A stretch of DNA of 64,000 bases from Pedobacter sp. AJM (lineage in GTDB: Bacteria; Bacteroidota; Bacteroidia; Sphingobacteriales; Sphingobacteriaceae). Position numbers and translations under genes: made by a program. This document shows, piece by piece, positions 37,094 through 46,810 of the stretch. Under the pieces are notes generated by a model. It was not told the DNA's origin and searched no databases. It saw nothing but the letters and a program-made list of their open reading frames with translations. Positions within the stretch are counted from its first letter, which is position 1. Each line of letters begins with the position of its first letter. The stretch spans positions 62,001-126,000 of the forward strand of contig NZ_NHOT01000007.1 of assembly GCF_002197755.1 (NCBI RefSeq). The letters are read 5' to 3'.

Positions 37094-37133
37094 GATGCCA
37101 CATTTAATAATTATTTGTGGCATCTGTTTTTTA
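37094..37133 (+). terminator. Terminator between the OB-like gene and the response regulator
   Basis: GATGCCACA (37094-37102) and TGTGGCATC (37116-37124) form a perfect 9-bp stem followed by TGTTTTTT. It ends 14 bp before the response regulator ATG, so it may terminate the upstream gene or partially attenuate the regulator operon. Confidence 0.75.
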
Positions 37134-37147
37134 AATAAAGATTTACG

Positions 37148-37831
37148 ATGAAGATATTGCTGATAGAAGATGAAATTAAGCTTGCAGGCTATATCAAAAT
37201 GGCACTTAAGCAGGCCGGTTATGTAGTTGATCATGAACCGGATGGCACAATTGGCCTTCAAACTGCCATGGTGAATCAATATGACCTGATCCTGCTGGAC
37301 CTCATGCTTCCTTCACAGAATGGCTTTGATATCCTGTCTAACCTGCGCAGTTTTGATAATTATGTTCCCGTGATCATCATCAGTGCCCTGGGTACTACCG
37401 AGCAGGTGATTAAAGGGCTTGATGCCGGTGCAAATGATTACCTTAAAAAGCCTTTTGAAATGGAAGAATTACTGGCCAGGGTACGTGTATTGCAGCGTCA
37501 ACATACGCCAAAGAGTTTATCAAAATTAAAAGTAGAAGATCTGGAAATTGATTTGCTGAGCAGAGTGGTTAAACGCGGTGAAAAAACGATTGCTTTAAGC
37601 AACCGTGAATTTCTATTGCTCGAAATGCTGATGGTCAACCCGGATAAAATTATAACCAAAGCACAGATCCTGGATAAGGTCTGGAATATGAGCTTTGATC
37701 CCGGCAGTAACGTGATTGAAGTTCACCTGTATCAGGTGAGAAAAAAAATTAATGAAGGCTTTGAGCATCAGCATATTCAAACGGTAATTAACAGGGGATA
37801 TATCCTAAAAACTTCAAAATCAGCAGAATGA
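37148..37831 (+). CDS. OmpR-family response regulator
   Basis: A 227-residue regulator with receiver domain (phospho-acceptor Asp51 in LILLDLMLPSQNG; conserved Lys in NDYLKKPFE) and a C-terminal winged helix (about 125-224, ending QTVINRGYILK). It overlaps the downstream kinase gene by 4 bp (ATGA), so the pair is co-translated. Confidence 0.92.
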   Translation: MKILLIEDEIKLAGYIKMALKQAGYVVDHEPDGTIGLQTAMVNQYDLILLDLMLPSQNGFDILSNLRSFDNYVPVIIISALGTTEQVIKGLDAGANDYLKKPFEMEELLARVRVLQRQHTPKSLSKLKVEDLEIDLLSRVVKRGEKTIALSNREFLLLEMLMVNPDKIITKAQILDKVWNMSFDPGSNVIEVHLYQVRKKINEGFEHQHIQTVINRGYILKTSKSAE

Positions 37832-39162
37832 AGCGCTATTTTTACCGTGGACTCCGCTTCAGGATGACCCTGCTGTTCAGCATTGTTTTTATTGTGATCA
37901 ATCTGGTATTCAGCAGGTTTATTTTTCAGTATTTTAAAAATGGTTATGTAGAAAATTACAATAAATACCTTTATACCCGTGCACAAACCATACTGGACAA
38001 AACTGAAATCAACCCCGATGTCATTGCGCTGCCTGATTCAGGCGAATCTATCCGGGTTTTTTACCACAATAATGCGCATCAGCCAGTTCTCGTATTCCAG
38101 TCTCCCGGAATCATTTCCCGCTTGCGGGTACCTGGTCAGGCTGTTTTGATTGATAGTCTTGGTCAATATGGGGTTTACCTGAAAAAGGAAAATTACGATG
38201 GGCGGCCCGTTGAACTTTTGCTCACCGTTTCAGATTATTCTTTAAAGCATAAAATCAATCAGTTTACTTTATTAATGATTGCACTCACCGGAATCAGTTT
38301 ACTGGCCAGTGCGGTTTCTGCCTATTTTGCTTCAGGATGGTTAATCAGGCCCATCCGGTCCATTGCCATGCAGGCATCAGAAATCAATACCGAACGTTTG
38401 GGGCAGCGCATCCGCATTACAGAAACCCACGATGAACTGGAACAACTGGCCAAAACCATTAATGAAATGATTGGGCGGATAGAGCATGAACAACAAACCC
38501 GGAATAACTTCTTTGCTGCCGCCTCACATGAACTGCGTACACCGCTGGCCAACCTTCGTGCACAAACCGAACTTGAGCTGGGAACCAAAAAGTTAAAAAC
38601 CGATTTGGACCTGTTGGGTAGTCAGCTTTCAGAGATCAGCCGTTTGCAGTCTATAGTGGAGCAGTTTCTGCTGATCAGCGAGTTCAGTCAGAATGGCTTG
38701 TTGCTGAGGAAAAGTAAAACCGACATCTCCGATCAGCTCTTCAGGGTTTTTGCCCGGAACAACCATCAGGCCCGGATGCGCAACATACAATATGATTTAC
38801 GGTTAAGCGAGGACATCAAATCTTTCGAGATCAGTGCAGATGCTGAAAAAATAGAAATGGTGTGGCAAAACCTGTTGCAAAATGCCCTGAAATATATGTC
38901 ACCGGGTACACTGTTGTGTTCAATAGCGCAGGACAATCAAAATTTAATGGTGAGTTTTCAAAACAAGACGGTTCAGGAAAAGGTAAATGTATCGGCATTG
39001 GGTACGCCATTTACCAAGGGCAGAACCATCACCTCAGGTTCAGGTTTGGGGCTTTGGCTTTGTAAAGAAATTGTGGAAGCCCATGGTGGAATACTTAAAC
39101 TGGAAAGTGGTGATTATATTTTTAAGGCTACAGTATGGCTGAAATTAGATCTGGAAATGTAG
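37828..39162 (+). CDS. Sensor histidine kinase with HAMP domain
   Basis: A 444-residue membrane kinase. Two membrane segments (about 13-33 and 147-170) enclose a periplasmic sensor of about 115 residues. A HAMP linker follows, then HisKA with His234 in ASHELRTPLANL, the N box WQNLLQNALKY and the G box GSGLGLWLC. The ATP lid is complete. It forms a cognate pair with the OmpR-type regulator overlapping its start. Confidence 0.92.
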   Translation: MKRYFYRGLRFRMTLLFSIVFIVINLVFSRFIFQYFKNGYVENYNKYLYTRAQTILDKTEINPDVIALPDSGESIRVFYHNNAHQPVLVFQSPGIISRLRVPGQAVLIDSLGQYGVYLKKENYDGRPVELLLTVSDYSLKHKINQFTLLMIALTGISLLASAVSAYFASGWLIRPIRSIAMQASEINTERLGQRIRITETHDELEQLAKTINEMIGRIEHEQQTRNNFFAAASHELRTPLANLRAQTELELGTKKLKTDLDLLGSQLSEISRLQSIVEQFLLISEFSQNGLLLRKSKTDISDQLFRVFARNNHQARMRNIQYDLRLSEDIKSFEISADAEKIEMVWQNLLQNALKYMSPGTLLCSIAQDNQNLMVSFQNKTVQEKVNVSALGTPFTKGRTITSGSGLGLWLCKEIVEAHGGILKLESGDYIFKATVWLKLDLEM

Positions 39163-39293
39163 GAAAGATATGATAAAAACGATGTCTATAATAAAAGGAT
39201 AGCCAGCTTACAATCTGTGGTTGTGAAGACATTATTTTATATGAATTAACTCTTTATCTTTATCCAAAATGGATTAAATTATTCCAATTTTTG

Positions 39294-41762
39294 ATGCTAT
39301 TACAAAACTCATGCTCTGCTGATACCCTCCGTGCCCTTGAGACTGCACCAGCTATGTTTCTGGTACTATCTCCCGAATTGTATATTCTTACCGCCAGTGA
39401 CCTTTTTCTGCAGGCAACAGAATCTCTACGGGAAGATATTAAAGGGAAGTACATTTTTGATGCCTTTCCGGATAATCCCAACCTGCCTGATCCTGATGGC
39501 GTGAACAACATTATGGCCTCGCTTCAGTTTGTGATCAAAAATAAGCAGGCGCATATCATGCCGGTACAGCGTTATGATGTTCCGGATAAATCAGCTCCCG
39601 GAAAATTCATTATCAGATATTGGGAGCCTTTACATTCACCCATTCTGGATCAGAACGGATCAATTTCTTACATCATACAATCAGTTAGAAACGTGACCAG
39701 TGAATTTTTAAGCAAAGAAGAGGCCTTAAAAAGTCAGGAGGAAAGACGCGAAAGCCTGAAGCAGGTAGATGCGCTGCACCAGGATTTGTTTACCGCTTAT
39801 GATAACTTGCGAAACCTGAATATTTCGCTTGAAAATGAAGTGCTGAACCGTACCAGGGAACTTCAGCAAAGTGAAAGTAAATACCGCAATTTGATTGAAT
39901 ACAGCCCGATAGCTATGCAGGTTTTCAGGGGAGAAGACATGACTTTCGAAATTGTCAATGCATCCATGCTGCGTTTCCTAGGTAAAACGGCAGATATTAT
40001 CGGCAAACCCTTATTTGTAGGTGTACCTGAAATTGTTGGTCAACCCATTGTAGAAGCCCTTTATAAGGTATACCGTACTGGAGAATCATTAGAAATTTAT
40101 GCGGAAAAAGTAATTTTAGAACGCAACGGATTAAAAGAAGTTGGTTATTATGATGTCCTTTACCGGGCCTTGCATAATGATGGAAAAATTACCGGCGTAC
40201 TTGGCATCGCTATAGAAGTAACCCCACAGATTCTAGCACAGCAATCTATTAAAGAAAGTGAAGCCCGTTTCCGAACGATGGCAGAAGGAAGTGAAATACT
40301 GATTTCACTAATGAATGAGAAAGGAAAACTGGAATACTTAAATACAGCCTGGGTAAACCTGACAGGCTGGCAACAGGAAAATCTCCATGACTTTAACTGG
40401 GAGGAATATATTCATCCTTCAGACCTGGCATTGGTAGAAGAAAATATAAAAAACAGTTTGAAAGCTCATGAACCTTTCTCCAATGAATTTCGTCTGCTAA
40501 ATAAGCAAGGCGAATACCGTTGGCTGAAAATTAAGGGTATGCCAAGGTTAAACAGCGATCAGTTATTTGTGGGTTACATTTGTTCAGGATCTGACATTAC
40601 CCGTGAAAAACAAAGATTGCAGGAAATCGAAAGCGTCAATAAAGCCCTTATCCGGTCTAATCAGCAACTTCGTGATACCAATATCAGGCTGCTGGAAAGC
40701 GAGGAAAATTTACTCACAGCTTTTAATGCGGGTGAGCTGGGAAGCTGCAGTCTGAACCTCAGGAACAATGTAGCTGAAATGTCTGAACAGTATCGGCATC
40801 ATTTCGGACTTCCGCTAAAGGGCGAAATTTCCTGGGAAATGGTGCTGGAGGCCGTTGAACCAGAATTTTTAGACGAGGTGAAAACCGTACTCGAGAATGC
40901 CGCAAAATACGGAAGTCCGGTAGACAGCACCTATGCGATCCGTCATTTGGTGACTGGCGTGCGAAAATGGATGCGCGTAGTTGGGAAAGTTTACCAGGGA
41001 GCTGATGGATCCAATGAGCGGATTTATGCCATTGTGATGGATGTTACCGCACAAAAAGAAGATGAGCAGCGCAAAAATGATTTTATTGCGATGGTGAGCC
41101 ATGAACTTAAAACACCACTGACTTCGGTGAATGGTTATGTGCAGCTGCTTCAGTTAAAAGCCCGTAATAGAGATGCGTTTGATATTAACCTGTTTGTTGA
41201 TAAAATTCAGACACAACTCAAAAAAATGACTACCATGATCAATGGTTTCCTCAATATATCCCGACTGGAATCGGGAAAGATTCAGCTGAACCGATCAAGG
41301 TTTGATCTCTCTGTTCTGGTGAGTAACCTGGAAGAAGAATATGCCGCCTTCGTTTCCACACATCGTTTTATCTGTACCCCCGGAAGTGGAATGTGGGTAG
41401 CTGCCGATGAAGATAAAATTGCCCATGTCATTAATAACCTGCTTAGTAATGCGGTAAAATATTCTGCCTTTAACTCTGAAATATATATTAGCTGTAAGTT
41501 GATTGATGAGCAGGTGGTACTGTGTGTGAAAGATACCGGTAACGGTATCCAGCCACAAGACATACCCAAACTATTTGAAAGGTATTACAGGGTTCAAAAT
41601 GAGAAAACCAGTACCATTGCCGGTTTCGGAATTGGTTTATACCTCTCAGCAGAAATCATAGAAAGGCACGGCGGGAAAATATGGGTGGAAAGTGAGGTCG
41701 GCATTGGTTCAGCCTTTTATTTCAGTATTCCTTATGCCCCGATTGCGGATTGGATGGACTGA
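39294..41762 (+). CDS. Cytosolic multi-PAS sensor histidine kinase
   Basis: An 822-residue kinase with no membrane span. Several PAS-type modules can be traced (about 15-135, 195-315, 325-450 and 470-590), with coiled segments between them (for example NVTSEFLSKEEALKSQ). HisKA has His603 in MVSHELKTPLTSV, the N box is VINNLLSNAVKY, and GFGIGLYLSAEI is the G2 box. The frame extends one codon upstream as TTG, so ATG at 39294 is chosen. It has no adjacent regulator; it may signal to the stand-alone receiver at 45663 or others. Confidence 0.9.
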   Translation: MLLQNSCSADTLRALETAPAMFLVLSPELYILTASDLFLQATESLREDIKGKYIFDAFPDNPNLPDPDGVNNIMASLQFVIKNKQAHIMPVQRYDVPDKSAPGKFIIRYWEPLHSPILDQNGSISYIIQSVRNVTSEFLSKEEALKSQEERRESLKQVDALHQDLFTAYDNLRNLNISLENEVLNRTRELQQSESKYRNLIEYSPIAMQVFRGEDMTFEIVNASMLRFLGKTADIIGKPLFVGVPEIVGQPIVEALYKVYRTGESLEIYAEKVILERNGLKEVGYYDVLYRALHNDGKITGVLGIAIEVTPQILAQQSIKESEARFRTMAEGSEILISLMNEKGKLEYLNTAWVNLTGWQQENLHDFNWEEYIHPSDLALVEENIKNSLKAHEPFSNEFRLLNKQGEYRWLKIKGMPRLNSDQLFVGYICSGSDITREKQRLQEIESVNKALIRSNQQLRDTNIRLLESEENLLTAFNAGELGSCSLNLRNNVAEMSEQYRHHFGLPLKGEISWEMVLEAVEPEFLDEVKTVLENAAKYGSPVDSTYAIRHLVTGVRKWMRVVGKVYQGADGSNERIYAIVMDVTAQKEDEQRKNDFIAMVSHELKTPLTSVNGYVQLLQLKARNRDAFDINLFVDKIQTQLKKMTTMINGFLNISRLESGKIQLNRSRFDLSVLVSNLEEEYAAFVSTHRFICTPGSGMWVAADEDKIAHVINNLLSNAVKYSAFNSEIYISCKLIDEQVVLCVKDTGNGIQPQDIPKLFERYYRVQNEKTSTIAGFGIGLYLSAEIIERHGGKIWVESEVGIGSAFYFSIPYAPIADWMD

Positions 41763-41793
41763 TATACCGTAAGTCACGATCAGCTATCGTCAT

Positions 41794-41834
41794 GATAAAA
41801 AAGAACGGTCAGGAAATCCAACTTCCCAACCGTT
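41794..41834 (-). terminator. Terminator of the DoxX gene (minus strand)
   Basis: AACGGT (41804-41809) with ACCGTT (41829-41834) and inner GGAA with TTCC form an interrupted stem. On minus it is followed by CTTTTTTATC. It lies between the convergent PAS-kinase and DoxX stop codons. Confidence 0.6.
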
Positions 41835-41904
41835 AGAACATTTGCTATTAAACGAACAGCAAAGGCCTTTGCAGATGCCGCTCCTTGATATCGATGCAAA
41901 TTGA

Positions 41905-42363
41905 TCAATGCCAGTTTTTGATTGCGGATAAATAGACCCAGGCTATAAATAACATTTGTAAAGGTACCCTAAACCATAAATAATTCAATCCGCTTCCTTT
42001 AAAAGTAGCTTTTTGATAGTCAATGTGCTTAATTGCAGCATATACATTTGCAGGAAGAATGATGATAAAAAAGGCGATTAACAGCCAGGCGGTCAGAATA
42101 CTGAAAGCAGGAATAAAAAGGCCGATAGCTGCAGCAATTTCAATAATGCCGGTAAGGTAAACCACCTGGGGTTTGTAAGGCACAAATTCCGGCAGCATCA
42201 TGGCCATCCCGTCATTAAAGGCAAAGTGTGCCGATGCGGTAAACAAGAGCATTACAGACATGGCCATTTTGCCAGAAAAGGCAAGTTCATCATTTCCACG
42301 GAAGATCTTATTAATAGCTGCAGATAGCAGAAATACACTGAGTAAAATGAGTAAAGGTTTCAT
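41905..42363 (-). CDS. DoxX-family membrane protein
   Basis: A 152-residue protein with four hydrophobic segments of the DoxX family (LSAAINKIFRGNDELAFSGKMA; ALSPEFVPYKPQVVYLTGIIE-like central part). The role is unknown, though family members are linked to oxidative and thiol stress. It follows a Crp/Fnr-like gene on the same strand by 54 bp and is probably co-transcribed or controlled by it. Confidence 0.83.
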   Translation of the reverse strand: MKPLLILLSVFLLSAAINKIFRGNDELAFSGKMAMSVMLLFTASAHFAFNDGMAMMLPEFVPYKPQVVYLTGIIEIAAAIGLFIPAFSILTAWLLIAFFIIILPANVYAAIKHIDYQKATFKGSGLNYLWFRVPLQMLFIAWVYLSAIKNWH

Positions 42364-42417
42364 TGTTTTTTTGATGTAAAGGTCGGTGTATTCACCTCCT
42401 TAAACAATGAACCCAGG

Positions 42418-42984
42418 TTAAGAAATGCGTTTGCGGATTCTGCTAAGTGCTTGTGGGGTAATGCCAATATAGGAGGCAATATATTTTAATGGTATTTGTT
42501 TAATAAGCTGTGGCTGTTCTGAAAATAATTTGAGGTATCGCTGCTCAGGCGTATCATTTAGCAAAGAAAGCTCCCGTTTTGATTTTTTCAGAAATAAATC
42601 TTCACTGGCTTTTCTGCCAATCATATTTCCTGCTTCTGTTTCGCTGTAAATGGTTTGAAGATCATCAAAAGAGATTCGCCAAAGAATGGTGGGCTCAAGG
42701 GTTTGAATGTTATAACCGGAAGGCTGTTGTGTGAGAAAAGAATCATAGGCACTCACGAAACCATCATCAAAAACAAAAGTAAAGGTCAGGTCATTTTCTG
42801 TTTTCGGAACATAGAAACGGATAATACCTTTTTCCACAAAAGAAAGGTGTTTTTCAATTTGTCCGGCTTTTAACAGGAGATGCTTTTTGGAATATTCATC
42901 ACGTTTTAGTCTGGAAGAAAAGGCCTTCCAGTCCTGATCAGTCATTTTTAAATTCCTTTCAAAGTATCTTCTGATTTGTTCCAT
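42418..42984 (-). CDS. Crp/Fnr-family transcriptional regulator
   Basis: About 188 aa from ATG 42984 (MEQIRRYFERN); a GTG at 43005 would add seven residues. A cNMP-like barrel (about 30-110) is followed by HTH YIASYIGITPQALSRIRKR. It lacks Fnr Cys ligands. It is the upstream partner of the DoxX gene, suggesting local control of that gene. Third of four Crp/Fnr paralogues in the window. Confidence 0.85.
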   Translation of the reverse strand: MEQIRRYFERNLKMTDQDWKAFSSRLKRDEYSKKHLLLKAGQIEKHLSFVEKGIIRFYVPKTENDLTFTFVFDDGFVSAYDSFLTQQPSGYNIQTLEPTILWRISFDDLQTIYSETEAGNMIGRKASEDLFLKKSKRELSLLNDTPEQRYLKLFSEQPQLIKQIPLKYIASYIGITPQALSRIRKRIS

Positions 42985-43165
42985 CAATTCGCGCTCATGT
43001 TTCACAGGATGATTTAATTTTTAGTGTCCTGATTTGCATTGCAATTTACGTAAATCTTCTTCTGCCAGTAAACTGCATCTGGTAAAATGCTTTAAAATTT
43101 ATAGGATTTTTTTAACTTTACTACACTTTTTTGGAGAAAGAGCAGTCTCCTTTTAAAGATCGTGA

Positions 43166-44350
43166 ATGAGTAAAAAAGAAAAATCAAGCATTGGATTAGA
43201 TATAGAGCGGGTTTCGCGCATCCCCTCTGTAGCAAACATATTGGAGGTAGCCTGTGAAATTACCGGAATGGGTTTTGCTGCTATTGCACGTGTAAGTGAA
43301 AAATTCTGGGTGGCCTGTGCCACCAAGGATATGATTGGATTTGGTTTGGAAGCAGGCGGATCCCTTGACCTTGAAACCACCATTTGTAATGAGATTATGT
43401 ATCATCATCAGGTGGTTGCCGTTGATGATTTTAATGAAGATCCGGCATATAAGGATCACCATACCCCTAAAGTATACGGCTTGCAAAGTTATATCTCGGT
43501 TCCTATTATTTTAAGAAACGGTGATTTTTTTGGTACCCTTTGCGCCATTGACCGTACACCAAAGGAGGTAAATAACTCTAAAGTGATTAAGACCTTCAGT
43601 CTCTTCTCGGAACTGATCGGGTTTCATTTGGATTCGCAGGATGAACTGGCGGAAAGTAAGCGTGTACTGAAGGTTGAAAAGCGCAATGCGGAAACCCGTG
43701 AGCAGTTTATTGCGATGCTTGGGCATGATCTCCGGAATCCGGTAAATGCGATCTCCAATGCCGTACAGTTGCAGCTGAGAAGTGAACTCGACGAGCGCAA
43801 TAAGCGTTTGGCCGCCATTATTCATGATGCAACCACACGCACTAAAGGACTGATCGATAATATTCTTGATTTTGCAAGTGGCAGACTGGGTGGCGGCATT
43901 AAACTCAATTATGAAAATCAGTTAAGCCTGAATGAAACCATTGACCAGGTAATTGTAGAGCTGCGCATGGCATGGCCGGAAATTGAAATTATAAAAAATG
44001 TTACTTTATCTTCTGAACCGAGGGCAGACTATAAGCGAATTGCACAATTACTTTCAAATATATTGGGAAATGCCATTACACACGGAGAAGCAGGTAAACC
44101 AATATGGGTAAGGATGAGCGAATCTGAGCACGAGAAAATATTGGTTGTTTCCAATTCAGGTACACCAATCCCGGCGAATATCCTGCCTCATCTCTTTAAA
44201 CCATTTTCTAGGGGAAAGGTAAAATCCGGACAGGAGGGGTTAGGCCTCGGTCTTTATATTGCAAAGGAAATTGCATTGGCCCATGGTGGCAGCATCCGTG
44301 TAGAATCTGATGTGGATTCCACTTCCTTTATCATTTCGCTACCCAGTTAA
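43166..44350 (+). CDS. GAF-domain sensor histidine kinase
   Basis: A soluble 394-residue kinase. A GAF domain covers about 15-155 (segments HQVVAVDDFNEDPAYKDH and YISVPIILRNGDFFGTLCAID). HisKA contains His187 in LGHDLRNPVNAI. HATPase has LLSNILGNAITHG and GLGLGLYIAKEI. It is encoded convergently with a PAS kinase. No adjacent DNA-binding regulator. Confidence 0.9.
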   Translation: MSKKEKSSIGLDIERVSRIPSVANILEVACEITGMGFAAIARVSEKFWVACATKDMIGFGLEAGGSLDLETTICNEIMYHHQVVAVDDFNEDPAYKDHHTPKVYGLQSYISVPIILRNGDFFGTLCAIDRTPKEVNNSKVIKTFSLFSELIGFHLDSQDELAESKRVLKVEKRNAETREQFIAMLGHDLRNPVNAISNAVQLQLRSELDERNKRLAAIIHDATTRTKGLIDNILDFASGRLGGGIKLNYENQLSLNETIDQVIVELRMAWPEIEIIKNVTLSSEPRADYKRIAQLLSNILGNAITHGEAGKPIWVRMSESEHEKILVVSNSGTPIPANILPHLFKPFSRGKVKSGQEGLGLGLYIAKEIALAHGGSIRVESDVDSTSFIISLPS

Positions 44351-44379
44351 CAAAAGGGGATAAGTGTTTTTTTTGCATT

Positions 44380-45489
44380 TTATGAAGCTGGTGACTGATC
44401 AGCAGAATGGTTCTGTTGCTGCTTAAGGTAAATTTTGAAAGTAGTTCCCTTTCCTGGTTCACTGTCCACTACCGTTTTTCCACCGGAGAGCATTACGATT
44501 TCCCTGACCAGGTGAAGGCCAACCCCGGTGCCTTCCACATCTTTTGAAAGTCTTTCATATTTTGTAAATATTTTATCCTGATCCTCCTTTTTAATTCCGA
44601 CACCATTATCTGCGACTGAGATTACAAAATAATTATCCTCTAAAAAGGTTTTAATATAGATCTCAGGAAGACGCTGCTTATCCCTGTAATTGATTGAATT
44701 ATTAATCAGGTTGTAGAGCATGCTTCTAAGTTTCCGGCGGACAAATAAAATTTCGGATTGTGCTATTTCCCAATGTATGGTCGCTTTTGATTCTAAAATC
44801 TGCGGCGCCAAAGTTAGTCGTACATCTTCCAGTATTTGTTCTATATCCAGCAGTTCCTCAGCAGTTTTGTACTGCTGGTCTGATCTTCTAGAATCTGTCA
44901 GGTCGATCACAATACCTTTTATTTTTAGAAGACCGTTTTCTATTTTTTCAAGCAAAACCGGAAATTTAATTGTACTCTTTTCCGGGGCTTTTTTCAGCAT
45001 TTCAATGGTAAGGGTTAAACTGGTTAATGGTGTTTTAATATCATGCGATATGGTATCCAGTAAAAGTTCGTGCTCCATGATCAGTTTTTCCTGTTCCTTA
45101 AGGTCACGGATCCTCAAAGTGATATCTACAAATGTGATGATTACACCATTATTTTTATTTTCTTTCTGAACCAGATAAGGCAATATATTCATCTGGTACC
45201 AGCGCATATCAGTAGTTTGAATCTCCTTTTCCAAAAGTGATCCTGTACTGATGACATGTTCGATGTTTTCGATGATGGTTGGAAAACGGAAATTATCCTT
45301 CACGTTATGAATAGATGCTCCGATATCCTCCTGATGAAGCTTAAATTGTTTCATGGCAGGAGGTGTAAATTTTCGTAAAATCAGATTGGCATCTACAAAC
45401 AGCTGCGGAATAATCGTATTGCGAAAGTAATTTTCCAATTCATCATTCAGTTCAATGAGTGTATTAATCTGCTGGGTTTTACTGGGCAT
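44380..45489 (-). CDS. PAS-domain sensor histidine kinase
   Basis: A soluble 369-residue kinase. A PAS-type domain is at about 20-128 (FVDANLILRKFTPPAMKQF), HisKA has His149 in TISHDIKTPLTSL, and the HATPase ends GVGLHLVREIVMLSGG. The N-terminal PAS resembles CheR-linked PAS modules. It lies next to a single-domain response regulator 173 bp upstream on the same strand, a possible partner. Confidence 0.88.
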   Translation of the reverse strand: MPSKTQQINTLIELNDELENYFRNTIIPQLFVDANLILRKFTPPAMKQFKLHQEDIGASIHNVKDNFRFPTIIENIEHVISTGSLLEKEIQTTDMRWYQMNILPYLVQKENKNNGVIITFVDITLRIRDLKEQEKLIMEHELLLDTISHDIKTPLTSLTLTIEMLKKAPEKSTIKFPVLLEKIENGLLKIKGIVIDLTDSRRSDQQYKTAEELLDIEQILEDVRLTLAPQILESKATIHWEIAQSEILFVRRKLRSMLYNLINNSINYRDKQRLPEIYIKTFLEDNYFVISVADNGVGIKKEDQDKIFTKYERLSKDVEGTGVGLHLVREIVMLSGGKTVVDSEPGKGTTFKIYLKQQQNHSADQSPAS

Positions 45490-45662
45490 GGAGCGAGAAT
45501 TAAAGTAAATATAGTAGCTACAAGATAATAAAAAATGTATTTTATATCCATTTGGCTATACTATTCTATCTGATTTATTACATAAGATAAAATGTTCAGC
45601 AGATTTAAAACTGACAGTTTATGGCAGGACGGTTAGTAAAATATACAGCTGGAATAGGTCCG

Positions 45663-46019
45663 TTAATGAATATATGAGCGGATTTTATTCAGGAAAAAAT
45701 CAAGTTCAAAAGGCTTTTGTATAAATGCATCTGCCTTACAGCCACTACTTACCTGCTCTAGGCTGGCATGTGCACTCATGATGATGATAGGAACGTTGCC
45801 CTGTAAACTTTCTGATCGCAGGTGGTTACATACTTCCAGTCCTGATCCGTCAGGCAACATTACATCAAGGAGAAAAAGATCAGGTGATTCTTCCAGATCT
45901 CTCCCCATAAAATCATTCACATTTTCAAATAAAACGACTTCATAGTCCTCTGACATTAAAATCCACTCCACTACTTCCCTTATATCCCTGTCATCTTCCA
46001 GGACAAATATTTTAGCCAT
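45663..46019 (-). CDS. Single-domain response regulator
   Basis: A 118-residue receiver with no output domain. Acidic pocket residues are at 8-10 (EDD), phospho-acceptor Asp52 in FLLDVMLPDGSG, the conserved Ser/Thr in IMSAHA and Lys in FIQKPFE. Possible roles are phosphorelay or protein-protein control. The kinase encoded just downstream may phosphorylate it. Confidence 0.9.
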   Translation of the reverse strand: MAKIFVLEDDRDIREVVEWILMSEDYEVVLFENVNDFMGRDLEESPDLFLLDVMLPDGSGLEVCNHLRSESLQGNVPIIIMSAHASLEQVSSGCKADAFIQKPFELDFFLNKIRSYIH

Positions 46020-46251
46020 ATGTATATTAAAGTATTATAACAGCTATAATAAGGATTAGTTTAGAAATATGATAAATTATTCCAAGTATTATTTTATTAC
46101 GCTTCTGCATAGGTGCGTCGTTGTAAACCAATTGAACTGCCGTGGCTTTCCAAAACCTCAATTTTCTTTTCATGTGTCTGGTTACTTTCTTAACGACTAC
46201 GCATTTAAGTAAAACCTCCGGCAAATTAATATGTTGTAAGATTATATACTT

Positions 46252-46533
46252 ATGAATATGGAAAACCAGGAAAGAAATAATGAAAACTTAAAAGACCCGA
46301 AGTCAGATCAATCAGCAGATCGTTCCAATATGCCTGATAACCAGGTGCCGCGTCACCGCAGTAATGAGCATAGTAAAGTAAATGAAGTACAAAGTGATGC
46401 GGAGTTTTTAAGTCGTGAGGTAGGTGAGGGTGATTTTGGATCAGAAGAAGCCCGTGCAGATCCTGAAAAAGGTAATCCGGGACATGCAGGTAATATGCCC
46501 AACACGGCTAATGATGATGCTCCATCCGATTAA
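46252..46533 (+). CDS. Small hydrophilic protein (unknown)
   Basis: A 93-residue, very polar and acidic protein rich in Asn, Asp, Glu and Gly, with no hydrophobic core and probably disordered (NMENQERNNENLKDPKS; NMPNTANDDAPSD). Resembles small stress-type hypothetical proteins of Sphingobacteriaceae. The ATG is clear and a terminator-like hairpin follows at 46628. Function unknown. Confidence 0.6.
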   Translation: MNMENQERNNENLKDPKSDQSADRSNMPDNQVPRHRSNEHSKVNEVQSDAEFLSREVGEGDFGSEEARADPEKGNPGHAGNMPNTANDDAPSD

Positions 46534-46627
46534 CTGCTTGTAAACTGCAGATGTATAGTCTAATACTTTAGCTCATCATCTTATTAAATCTACCAGTAAA
46601 ATATAGATCTATTTGCTATTAAAATCG

Positions 46628-46657
46628 ACCAAACCCACAAGGTTTGGTTTTTTTATT
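46628..46657 (+). terminator. Terminator after the small hydrophilic gene
   Basis: ACCAAACC (46628-46635) and GGTTTGGT (46641-46648) with a 5-nt loop and TTTTTTTATTT. Strong rho-independent form, about 95 bp past the stop. Confidence 0.85.
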
Positions 46658-46764
46658 TCTATAGGAAATGACGTATTGATTGTATAGTTTTCATGACCTG
46701 TAATGTAAATTAAACATTGCAGTTGCTTTACGGTTTCCCGTAAGAAAAGGCTGAGTTAGCTGTT

Positions 46765-46772
46765 TACTTTTG
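46765..46772 (+). promoter_or_regulatory. Candidate -7 box upstream of the HsdR_N-like gene
   Basis: TACTTTTG matches TAnnTTTG and is 39 bp before the ATG at 46811. A -33 element is not evident. Confidence 0.4.
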
Positions 46773-46810
46773 GATAATCACCATTAGTTAAAACAAACTT
46801 ATCCTATAGA

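Noticed and set aside
46027..46224. Minus-strand frame of 65 codons upstream of the single-domain receiver
   Set aside because: Basic start and hydrophobic end could suggest a tiny membrane protein, but it lies in the promoter interval and shows no family; too weak to call.
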